Part shown: piece by piece, positions 52,612 through 59,385 of the stretch | Position numbering within the stretch: the stretch's first letter is position 1 | Layout of the letters: each line of letters opens with the position of its first letter | Position numbers and translations under genes: made by a program | The notes under the pieces: generated by a model | The model's input: the letters and a program-made list of their open reading frames with translations, nothing else | Database searches by the model: none | What the model was told of the DNA's origin: nothing | NCBI GenBank assembly: GCA_964468205.1 | Contig: CAYXVG010000001.1 | Coordinates: forward strand, 186,001 to 250,000 | Source: CAWELS01 sp964468205 | GTDB lineage: Bacteria > Acidobacteriota > Terriglobia > Bryobacterales > Bryobacteraceae | DNA length: 64,000 nt | Direction: 5' to 3'

Positions 52612-53771
52612 CGACCGCCGACCCGAGAGGGGTTCTTACCGGCGCTCATTTCATTGACGGCGACCAGGCATGCACCGAAGGGTGTCTAGCCGCAGGTGCG
52701 CGATTTGCCGCAGGATATCCGATCACGCCGTCTACTGAAATCGTCGAGCGTTTCGCCAAGCGTATCCCGACGGTGGGCGGCCGGTTCATTCAGATGGAGG
52801 ACGAGTTGGCGGCCTCCATCACCATTCAGGGCGCGGTGTGGGGAGGCGCGAAAGCCTTCACTGTCACCAGCGGCCCGGGTTTCTCGTTGATGATGGAGCA
52901 CCTCGGCTACGCCGTCATGACCGAAACGCCGTGCGTGTTTGTGAATGTACAGCGCGGCGGTCCCTCCACCGGTTTGCCGACGCTGCCGGCGCAGTCCGAC
53001 ATGATGCAGGCGCGCTGGGGGTCACACGGCGACTATGAGATCATCGCTCTCTCGCCCTGCTCTCCCCAGGAGTGCTTCGATTTCGCGATCAAGTGTTTCA
53101 ATCTGAGCGAGGAATACCGGGTTCCCGTCCTGCTGATGATGGACGAGGTGGTGGGCCACATGACCGAGAAGGTAGTGATCCCGAACCCCGAGGAGATCTC
53201 GATCTATCCCCGTCGTCTGACCAGGAAGCCGCCCGAAGAGTACCAAATGTATGCAACCAACGGCGGCCTGGTGCCGGAGATGGTGCACGCTGGCATGGGT
53301 TACCGGTTCCACGTCACCGGCCTCACTCACGATGAGCGGGGTTATCCGGCGATGAATCCGGCGGCTCAGGACGTCTTGATCCGCCGCCTGAAAGACAAGG
53401 TCATCAACAACGCCGAGAAGATCATTGAGCTGGAGGAAGAAAACATCGAGGGCGCCGAGGTTGTTCTCATTTCGTACGGCATCACCTCGCGCGTGGCCGA
53501 AAGGGCTTATGCGCTGGCCCGCGAAAAGGGAATCAAGATCGGCAAGATCAGGATGATTACGGTTTGGCCTTTTCCCGAAAAGCGGATTGCCGAACTGGCC
53601 GGCAAGGTGAAGGCCTTCGTGATGCCGGAGATCAACATGGGGCAGATGGTTCGCGAGGTGGAACGCGCGGCGGCGGGAAAGGCTCGCGCGATTCTGGTGT
53701 CCCATGCCGGCGGCTCGGTCCACAAACCCGAACAAATACTGGAAGCAATTGAGGAGGCGGCAAAATCATGA
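52608..53771 (+). CDS. korA: 2-oxoacid:ferredoxin oxidoreductase alpha subunit
   Basis: 387 residues from ATG 52608, which overlaps the korD TGA; the frame is open upstream only through korD. Signatures: GARFAAGYPITPSTEIVE, EDELAASITIQGAVWGGAKA, TSGPGFSLMMEHLGYAVMTE, and QRGGPSTGLPTLPAQSDMMQ. The middle domain has a C-terminal transketolase-like half (VVLISYGITSRVAERAYALA). With KorB it oxidatively decarboxylates a 2-oxoacid to the acyl-CoA with reduced ferredoxin. 2-oxoglutarate is the most likely substrate from gene order, but branched-chain oxoacids cannot be excluded. Confidence 0.93.
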   Translation: MTTADPRGVLTGAHFIDGDQACTEGCLAAGARFAAGYPITPSTEIVERFAKRIPTVGGRFIQMEDELAASITIQGAVWGGAKAFTVTSGPGFSLMMEHLGYAVMTETPCVFVNVQRGGPSTGLPTLPAQSDMMQARWGSHGDYEIIALSPCSPQECFDFAIKCFNLSEEYRVPVLLMMDEVVGHMTEKVVIPNPEEISIYPRRLTRKPPEEYQMYATNGGLVPEMVHAGMGYRFHVTGLTHDERGYPAMNPAAQDVLIRRLKDKVINNAEKIIELEEENIEGAEVVLISYGITSRVAERAYALAREKGIKIGKIRMITVWPFPEKRIAELAGKVKAFVMPEINMGQMVREVERAAAGKARAILVSHAGGSVHKPEQILEAIEEAAKS

Positions 53772-54646
53772 GTACGGCACTCTGCGAAATCACCCCGGAA
53801 AACCCGGTGGAACAGTTTCTGAGGATGGATCGCATTCCGCACATCTGGTGCCCGGGCTGCGGGATCGGCACGTCGGTAAACTGCTTCACGCGGGCGCTCA
53901 TCGAGTCCAAGACGGATCTGGACAAACTCGCGATCGTCTCCGGCATCGGCTGTTCAGGACGCGTTGCCGGTTATATGAAGCTGGATTCCTTTCATACGAC
54001 GCACGGCCGTGCGATCCCCTTCGCAACCGGTCTGAAGCTGGCAAACCCGGATTTGAACGTGGTCGTCTACTCTGGCGACGGCGACCTGTTTGCCATTGGC
54101 GGCAACCACCTGATCCACGCGGCGCGCCGCAACATGGATATCAAGGTGATCTGCGTCAACAACCTGATCTACGCGATGACCGGCGGCCAAGCGGCGCCCA
54201 CGACTCCGCTGGACGCCATCAGCACAACGTCTCCTTACGGCGGGTATGAGCCCCCGTTCAATCTTCCGTACCTGGCCGCCGCCGCCGGGGCCACTTTCGT
54301 CGCGCGCTACACGGCGTTTCACGTGCGGCAAGTGGCCCGCGTAATGAGGGACATGTTGGCGCATCAGGGCTTCTGCTTCCTGGAGATCATCACCCCCTGC
54401 CCGACGCTCTTCCAGCGGCGGAACAAGCAGGGCGATGGGCTCGCCGCGATGAAGTTCTACAAGGAGAACAGCAAGATCAAGAACGGGGCCTCGCCGGCCG
54501 AGGTTTCGCTCGAGTCCGGCAAACCGATCATCTGCGGCAAGTTCATCGACATCGAGCGGCCCAGCTACGTCGACAGCATGCAGCACCAGTTCGAGGAGAA
54601 GTTGGGCACGCAGTTTGTGAATGCGGAGGAGATTTCATGCCAATAA
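53768..54646 (+). CDS. korB: 2-oxoacid:ferredoxin oxidoreductase beta subunit (thiamine pyrophosphate)
   Basis: 292 residues. The thiamine-diphosphate motif is present as SGDGDLFAIGGNHLIHAARR followed by ICVNN. WCPGCGIGTS and the cysteine in SGIGCSGR contribute to the catalytic-site cluster and pocket, and FHTTHGRAIPFATGLKLANP is characteristic of KorB. Overlaps: 4 nt with korA upstream and 10 nt with korC downstream, so the operon is translationally coupled throughout. Cytoplasmic, and oxygen-sensitive in many relatives. Confidence 0.94.
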   Translation: MSTALCEITPENPVEQFLRMDRIPHIWCPGCGIGTSVNCFTRALIESKTDLDKLAIVSGIGCSGRVAGYMKLDSFHTTHGRAIPFATGLKLANPDLNVVVYSGDGDLFAIGGNHLIHAARRNMDIKVICVNNLIYAMTGGQAAPTTPLDAISTTSPYGGYEPPFNLPYLAAAAGATFVARYTAFHVRQVARVMRDMLAHQGFCFLEIITPCPTLFQRRNKQGDGLAAMKFYKENSKIKNGASPAEVSLESGKPIICGKFIDIERPSYVDSMQHQFEEKLGTQFVNAEEISCQ

Positions 54647-55248
54647 CCGAGATTCGCGTCGCCGGCTTTGGCGGGCAAGGCGTTATCCTCGCCGCTATGA
54701 TTATCGGCAAGGCCGCCTCCATTTTCGAGGACGGGTTCGCCACTTTGACCCAGAGTTTCGGCCCGGAAGCTCGCGGCAGCGCCTGCAGCGCGGGAGTGAT
54801 CCTTTCGAAGGAGCCGGTGCTTTATCCCTACCTCACCCAGCCCGATGTATTGATCTCGATGTCCCAGGACGCCTTCGCCAAATTCTCGCCCGATGTGAAA
54901 ACCGGCGGGACGCTGCTCATCGAAGAGGACCTGGTGCGCGTCACCCGCCTGGCGTCCGGCGTCCGCGCTTGCGGGGTTCCGGCCACCCGCCTAGCCGAGG
55001 AGATCGGCCGGCGGCTGGTTCTCAACATCGTAATGGTCGGCTTTTTCGGCTCCATCACCAAGCTCATCGACCGCGACGCCCTCCGCAAAGCGGTGGAAGA
55101 CTCGGTACCGCCGGGAACGGAGAAGCTCAACCTGGCTGCGTTTGACCGCGGCTTTGAGTACGGTTTGGCGAAGCGCTGTTTCGAAGCCCCCGAAAGCCTG
55201 CCGCTCGAGCGCGGCCTCGAGGGCCAGTTCGCCGGATCGGAAAAGTAA
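54637..55248 (+). CDS. korC: 2-oxoacid:ferredoxin oxidoreductase gamma subunit
   Basis: 203 residues. It opens with EIRVAGFGGQGVILAAMIIG, the conserved gamma-subunit glycine-rich strand, followed by SFGPEARGSACSAGVILS and LISMSQDAFAKF. It completes the KorDABC complex. The stop at 55248 is 24 nt from the convergent stop of a response regulator gene, and no clear terminator hairpin was found in that gap. Confidence 0.93.
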   Translation: MPITEIRVAGFGGQGVILAAMIIGKAASIFEDGFATLTQSFGPEARGSACSAGVILSKEPVLYPYLTQPDVLISMSQDAFAKFSPDVKTGGTLLIEEDLVRVTRLASGVRACGVPATRLAEEIGRRLVLNIVMVGFFGSITKLIDRDALRKAVEDSVPPGTEKLNLAAFDRGFEYGLAKRCFEAPESLPLERGLEGQFAGSEK

Positions 55249-55272
55249 ACGATTGAACGGCGCGGCTCGCCG

Positions 55273-55914
55273 CTAGGCGATGATGCCGTGGCGCATCGAG
55301 AAACGCACCAGGTCTCCGACGTTGTGGAGGTTCAGCTTATCCATGAGCCGCCCGCGGTGGGCGTCGACGGTGTGGATGCTGAGCCCGAGTTCGCCGGCGA
55401 CCTCTTTATTGGTTCGGCCCTCGGCCAGGCGCTGCAGGATCTCCCGTTCGCGCCGCGTGAGCATGTCGAGCGGGCTGGTGACGTGTGTCTTATAATCCAG
55501 CAGCACTGATGCGGAGACCGAAGGGCTCAGGTAGCCTCCTCCGGAAGCCACGGTGCGTACGGCAAGCAGGAGTTCCTTATCCGGAGCGTCTTTCAGCATG
55601 TAGCCTCTGGCGCCGGCCAACAACATGGCCCGAACATAGGCCGCATCGCGGAGACTTGACAGTGCGAGCACCCTGGTAAGAGGCAATTCAAGCGTAATCT
55701 CCCGCGTCGCCTCGATCCCACCGCCGCCCGGCATCAAGACCTCCATCACGGCGACGTGAGGTTTATGCTCCCGGGCCGCCGCGAGGGCTTCGCGTGCATT
55801 TGCGGCTTCAGCCGCCACGATGATGTCCGTCTCCGCGTTCAGAATCGCCGCGCAACCGCGCCGAACGATGCTTTGGTTGTCAACTAGAAGAACGCGAATT
55901 GCGTCATTCTGCAT
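55273..55914 (-). CDS. NarL/FixJ-type response regulator with Glu at the phosphoacceptor position
   Basis: 213 residues. A receiver domain (5-120) is followed by a LuxR/GerE helix-turn-helix (about 145-205: LTRREREILQRLAEGRTNKE, LSIHTVDAHRGRLMDKL). In the receiver, the acidic pair at the start is D12-N13 (LLVDNQSIV) instead of two acids. The residue aligned with the phosphorylated Asp is Glu58 (VAVMEVLMPG, usually LLDLxMPG). The switch Ser/Thr (ALSSLRD) and Lys (YMLKDAP) are kept. Glu at this site often mimics the phosphorylated state, so the protein may be constitutively active or controlled by something other than a histidine kinase. No kinase is nearby. TAAGGAG precedes the ATG. Confidence 0.9.
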   Translation of the reverse strand: MQNDAIRVLLVDNQSIVRRGCAAILNAETDIIVAAEAANAREALAAAREHKPHVAVMEVLMPGGGGIEATREITLELPLTRVLALSSLRDAAYVRAMLLAGARGYMLKDAPDKELLLAVRTVASGGGYLSPSVSASVLLDYKTHVTSPLDMLTRREREILQRLAEGRTNKEVAGELGLSIHTVDAHRGRLMDKLNLHNVGDLVRFSMRHGIIA

Positions 55915-55982
55915 CCATTGCTCCTTACCCGGCGATCCGGCAAGACTGGCGGGTCGCGCGGTTCCAGGGCAATACTCCCCGG

Positions 55983-55999
55983 CGGGGAACTAGTCCCCG
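55983..55999. promoter_or_regulatory. Inverted repeat CGGGGA-N5-TCCCCG upstream of the response regulator
   Basis: A perfect 6-bp dyad with a 5-bp spacer, about 70-85 bp upstream of the response-regulator ATG. Candidate operator, possibly for autoregulation. Confidence 0.35.
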
Positions 56000-56057
56000 T
56001 ACACTAGAAGACGACGCCTTCCAAGGGGGGGATACCCTACCTCTGTAAGGAGTTGGT

Positions 56058-56097
56058 AAAAACTCGCGCGGCGGGTTTTTACTCAACGCCGCCGCGC
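56058..56097 (-). terminator. Rho-independent terminator, bacterioferritin strand
   Basis: GCGCGGCGG (56066-56074) pairs with CCGCCGCGC (56089-56097), 9 bp, 14-nt loop. On the minus strand it is followed within 3 nt by TTTTT (56062-56058). It lies about 100 nt after the bacterioferritin stop. Confidence 0.7.
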
Positions 56098-56200
56098 CAG
56101 GGCGAACTTGACCGCTTCGGCTTCGCCGGGGTGACTGTTCGGGGCCGCGAACAGGCTTGTGCCCCGGAAGTCCGGCCGGCTAGCCGTCTTCCGAGGCAGG

Positions 56201-56695
56201 TTATGGTTGCGTCTCGCCGGCTTCAGACGGTCCGCTGAAGGACTGCAGGGCCAGGTAATTGGGACCGAACCGCTTGATGTTGTCCAACTGCTGATCGAAC
56301 TGGTCGAAGTGCCGTTCCTCGTCGGCGACAAGACCTTCGAAGATCGACTTCGACTTGGAATCGGCGTTGGCGCTGCATTCGAGCGCCGCAGCGTTGTAAT
56401 CCCGAGCGCTCTGATCCTCCATATCCGCGGCCTTTTTCACCATTTCCTCCGGGTCGGTGATGGATTCGACCGGCCCGGCAACCGCCATCTCGACATCGCC
56501 CTTCAGGAATAGAATGCGCTCGGCCAGCAATTCGACGTGTCCCATCTCCTCTATCGCGGTCCGCTTGAAGAGACTGGCGAGGGGGCCGAACCCCTGGTCG
56601 TCGAGGTGGAAGTGAAAGTACATGTATTGGTGAATCGCCTGCAACTCGTCACCAACCGCTCTGTTCAGTAGATCAATGCTCTTTTTCTTATCCAT
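56201..56695 (-). CDS. bfr: Bacterioferritin
   Basis: 164 residues from ATG 56695, with GGAG upstream; an open stretch back to 56737 is not similar to the family. All six ferroxidase ligands are in place, one residue lower than in E. coli Bfr: Glu17, Glu50, His53, Glu93, Glu126, His129. The haem ligand Met51 is present in AIEEMGHVELLAERILFL, together with Tyr24. It should form a 24-mer haem-containing cage that oxidises and stores iron in the cytoplasm. It is monocistronic, with hairpins on both sides (56744-56773 upstream, 56058-56097 downstream). Confidence 0.95.
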   Translation of the reverse strand: MDKKKSIDLLNRAVGDELQAIHQYMYFHFHLDDQGFGPLASLFKRTAIEEMGHVELLAERILFLKGDVEMAVAGPVESITDPEEMVKKAADMEDQSARDYNAAALECSANADSKSKSIFEGLVADEERHFDQFDQQLDNIKRFGPNYLALQSFSGPSEAGETQP

Positions 56696-56743
56696 AAGAT
56701 CTCCGGGCGCCCCCAAGAATCTATTTGACCACCACACAAAGGG

Positions 56744-56773
56744 GCCCGGACATGTTGTTTGGCCTGTCCGGGC
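56744..56773 (-). terminator. Terminator after the RraA-like lipoprotein gene
   Basis: GCCCGGACA (56744-56752) pairs with TGTCCGGGC (56765-56773), 9 bp, 12-nt loop, followed on the minus strand by CCCCTTTGTG. A second small hairpin, GCCGGG/CCCGGC (56781-56795), lies just before it. The weak T-run lowers confidence. Confidence 0.55.
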
Positions 56774-56796
56774 TCTTGCAGCCGGGTGGCCCGGCC

Positions 56797-57591
56797 TTAA
56801 ATGCGATTGAACTCCGCCACTGCTTTCTGCAGGGATTTCTCCTTCTGGATAAACGGCACCATCTTGCTTTCGCGCTCGTCGATTTCCTGAGCGACCTTAA
56901 GGACTTCTTCCGCCTTATCCTGGGGAACGACAATGACGCCGTCGACTCCCGCAACGATGATGTCACCGGGTTTCACCTTGACGCCGGCGCATTCCACTTC
57001 GATGTTCTTGGCGACGCTCGCGTAGCGGCCCACGGCGTTCGCCGGCGAGGCCGCGCGGGCGAATACCGGAAGACCGATGCTCTTAACCTCATTAATGTCG
57101 CGGATCGCACCGTCGAGGACCATGCCCGCCATGCCGCGCGCCTTTGCGGCGGTGGCCATCAACCCGCCGAGGGCGGCGATCTCCTGGCCGTCTTCGAATA
57201 CTATGACACCGACCGTACCGGGCTCCGCTTCATCGATCATCTCCACAGGATGTTTGACCGCCGTGGCCGGGGTCGATTCCTCCGGCTTGGCGGGTTTGAC
57301 CAGCGCGGTGGCGGCACGGCCGACGAAGGCCTCTCCAATCCATGGCCGCATGTCATGCGACATGTAGGGCCGGACACCGGCCACCTGGTCCACGGCGTCG
57401 CAGACGCTGGCCACGGTGCTTTGCTGGAATCCGGCGATCAGGGGATCAGAAGAAAGCGGCTGCTCGAGCGGATCGGGAGCGGCCGCGGTGGCGCCGGGTT
57501 CAGCCGTTTGCTGGGGCGCCGGCTGGCAGGCGAGCACAAACGCGAGAGCGGCGACAAGACACAGTGAGAAGAACTGGGTGGTTTTCATCAT
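56797..57591 (-). CDS. RraA-like / HMG aldolase-fold protein exported as a lipoprotein
   Basis: 264 residues from ATG 57591 (a second ATG follows at 57588). The N-terminus (FFSLCLVAALAFVLAC) is a lipoprotein-type signal with Cys near residue 22, then a Pro/Ala/Gln-rich linker of about 30 residues. The rest is a full RraA fold: TVASVCDAVD at the start, GGLMATAAKARGMAGMVLDG, and IRDINEVKSIGLPVFAR with the conserved Arg-Asp, then GDIIVAGVDGVIVVP. In the cytoplasm such proteins are RNase E inhibitors (RraA) or 4-hydroxy-4-methyl-2-oxoglutarate aldolases. Export rules out RNase E control and favours an aldolase/decarboxylase or other role in the periplasm. An unrecognised Trp-rich gene lies 106 nt upstream. 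Confidence 0.82.
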   Translation of the reverse strand: MMKTTQFFSLCLVAALAFVLACQPAPQQTAEPGATAAAPDPLEQPLSSDPLIAGFQQSTVASVCDAVDQVAGVRPYMSHDMRPWIGEAFVGRAATALVKPAKPEESTPATAVKHPVEMIDEAEPGTVGVIVFEDGQEIAALGGLMATAAKARGMAGMVLDGAIRDINEVKSIGLPVFARAASPANAVGRYASVAKNIEVECAGVKVKPGDIIVAGVDGVIVVPQDKAEEVLKVAQEIDERESKMVPFIQKEKSLQKAVAEFNRI

Positions 57592-57697
57592 CCCGAGGAT
57601 ACCCACTCGGATGAGGCGGCGCAACTCCCGGAACGAGCGTTAGCGCCGGGCTCGGCCGCCAACACCCGATCATGGCCGAGCAGCAGGGGCGCCCGAT

Positions 57698-58315
57698 TCA
57701 TTCTTCTGCCTCCGGCAGACCCAGCAGCGGCCGGCAGGAGCGTGTTGTTCCATCCATCAGAATCTCCACCAAGCAATCGTATTCGACATAGACTCTCTCA
57801 CCTACACATCGCTTGAGATCGCGGGCCAGATCCTCGCCGGCAGCATCGAAGCGGTCCCAATCGATCTTGTTCGGGCCGCATGGCGGGGAATCGTTATACA
57901 AGTCCTGCCAATCGTTAAAGCGGCGTACGAGGTCCTGAGATAGGGGTAGTCCGTCGTGCGTCAACATACCACCCACCGTTCTCGAGCCGGGATACGGCGG
58001 CATCCAGACGCCGCTGCTGTACCACTCCGGCCATACCCGCAGGAAATAGTCGTACCGCGCGAAATAGAGCCTCTCCATCTCGAGCCAGACACGTTGCGCC
58101 TCGGGAAGAGACAGGCGCGGGAATGACGAGCGAAACTCGTCTTGTTCACAGATATCCGTCTTCCAAAACAGCATCCATTCCGCGAGTTGCGAGGGGCTGA
58201 AATTGTGGTTCGCGCCCGTGAGAGCGGCGAACTCCGGCGAGGGGAGCCAGCGTTCTTTCAAGCGCTCCCCGCGGTCCCGGCTCGGAATCCAAAACATCTT
58301 GTCGTTAAACACCAC
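57698..58315 (-). CDS. Hypothetical tryptophan-rich protein
   Basis: 205 residues starting at GTG 58315 (or the next GTG, 58312); AGAGGAGG lies 4-7 nt upstream, a good site. It contains about ten tryptophans (KMFWIP, WMLFWKTD, VWLEMER, RVWPEWYSSGVWMPP, DWQDLY) and no signal peptide or membrane helix. It is rich in charged and aromatic residues, which suggests a folded cytoplasmic protein. I do not recognise the family. It is followed by the RraA-like gene and preceded, 44 nt away, by the aldolase gene on the same strand. Confidence 0.7.
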   Translation of the reverse strand: MVFNDKMFWIPSRDRGERLKERWLPSPEFAALTGANHNFSPSQLAEWMLFWKTDICEQDEFRSSFPRLSLPEAQRVWLEMERLYFARYDYFLRVWPEWYSSGVWMPPYPGSRTVGGMLTHDGLPLSQDLVRRFNDWQDLYNDSPPCGPNKIDWDRFDAAGEDLARDLKRCVGERVYVEYDCLVEILMDGTTRSCRPLLGLPEAEE

Positions 58316-58359
58316 GCCTCCTCTGGCAGTACAGTGGATGGTTTCTGCTCACGGGCAGC

Positions 58360-59247
58360 CTATTGGGACCGTGCGAACGGGGCGTCAGCGAAACTCGATT
58401 TCGCCAGCGCCATGGTCAGCGACGCCTCTTCCGCCGCGGTGAGCGGTCTCCGCGGCGCGAAGCAGGCGCCGCAGTCGAGACCCGACCACTTGAGCATAAG
58501 CTTAATGGCGGAGAGATATGGGTAACGGAGGGTGATCTCGATCAGCTCATTGATGCGGCCCTGCACCTGCCGGGCATGTTCCCAATCGCGCGCCTGGGCC
58601 GCGTTGTAGACGTCGACAAAGAGTTCCGGGATGAGGTTATAGAAACTGCCGATGCCGCCATCGGCTCCCATCAACAGGCCGGCGGCGAGTACTTCGTCGT
58701 GTCCGTTGAAAACGACCGCGCCGGATTTCTTAAGCAGAGACAGGGTGTAGAGGTCAAAGCCGGTGAACTTGATGCCGGCCACATTCGGAATCTCCAGCAA
58801 CTCCCGCAGCGAATCGAGTGAAGCGATGGCCTGTGAGTACGCCGGAAAGAAGTAGATCAGCACGGGGCAGTCCGTCGCCACGGCTAGTTGCTGGTAGAAG
58901 GCTTTTGTCTCGGCAAACGACATGCCTAGAGGCGGGAGGCTGCTCACCGCGGCCGCTCCGGTTTTGGCGGCGAATTTCGCCAGGCGGATCGAATCCGAGG
59001 TCCGGTGAGCGCCCACGTGAGCCACCACCAACTTACCTGGAGGGGAATTCCGGATCGCCACTTCGATCACGCGCTCCCGCTCGCCTGCCGGTTGCGCCAT
59101 CCCCTCTCCGGTGTTGCCGCTCACGTAGACGCCGTGCGCGCCCGCATCATAAAGCCGCCCGAGCAGACGCTCCATGGCCGACGGGACAAATTCTTCGTCA
59201 GTATTGGTGGGCGTGACCGCCGCGGGCAGGATACCGGATAGTTTCAT
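58360..59247 (-). CDS. Dihydrodipicolinate synthase / N-acetylneuraminate lyase superfamily aldolase
   Basis: 295 residues from ATG 59247 (ATG 59250 is also possible). TIM-barrel signatures: GILPAAVTPTNTDEEFV at the start, VSGNTGEGMAQPAGERERVI (the GNTGE motif binding the oxoacid carboxylate), the tyrosine in VLIYFFPAYS, and the Schiff-base lysine in VAGIKFTGFD. GNTGE rather than GTTGE, with GIKFT, favours the N-acetylneuraminate-lyase-like branch over lysine biosynthesis. It would cleave an acylamino sugar acid such as sialic acid. The next gene upstream is a mutarotase-symporter fusion, fitting uptake plus cleavage. It has its own promoter (59285-59312) and a nearby dyad. Confidence 0.86.
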   Translation of the reverse strand: MKLSGILPAAVTPTNTDEEFVPSAMERLLGRLYDAGAHGVYVSGNTGEGMAQPAGERERVIEVAIRNSPPGKLVVAHVGAHRTSDSIRLAKFAAKTGAAAVSSLPPLGMSFAETKAFYQQLAVATDCPVLIYFFPAYSQAIASLDSLRELLEIPNVAGIKFTGFDLYTLSLLKKSGAVVFNGHDEVLAAGLLMGADGGIGSFYNLIPELFVDVYNAAQARDWEHARQVQGRINELIEITLRYPYLSAIKLMLKWSGLDCGACFAPRRPLTAAEEASLTMALAKSSFADAPFARSQ

Positions 59248-59284
59248 CATAAGAACCGACCGGGCGCGCCGGCCTCCATTAGCG

Positions 59285-59312
59285 TGTATAGCACAGGAGG
59301 CGATATAGGCAA
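59285..59312 (-). promoter_or_regulatory. Promoter of the aldolase gene
   Basis: On the minus strand, TTGCCT (59312-59307) and TATACA (59290-59285) with a 16-bp spacer. Start is predicted near 59278, about 30 nt before the ATG. Confidence 0.55.
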
Positions 59313-59330
59313 ACGGAGGAGACGGCATAA

Positions 59331-59348
59331 CCGATTGAAATCAATCGG
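59331..59348. promoter_or_regulatory. Perfect dyad CCGATTGA-AA-TCAATCGG, candidate operator
   Basis: An 8-bp perfect inverted repeat with a 2-bp spacer, lying 19 bp upstream of the -35 box of the aldolase promoter and 38 bp after the end of the symporter-fusion gene. Its AT-rich core and position suggest a binding site for a dimeric regulator (GntR-like size); no regulator gene is adjacent. Confidence 0.5.
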
Positions 59349-59385
59349 CGTCGTGTGTCGATTTTGTGGTGTGACCGGGATGCGG

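Larger units (their letters stand above)
55915..56200. other. Intergenic region between response regulator and bacterioferritin
   Basis: 286 nt without a supported gene. It contains a CGGGGA/TCCCCG dyad (55983-55999) upstream of the response regulator and a terminator for the bacterioferritin strand (56058-56097). Short frames on both strands in 56053-56240 have no ribosome-binding site; the minus frame ending at 56083 (FAAPNSHPGEAEAVKFALAR) reads protein-like but has no start. Confidence 0.5.
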
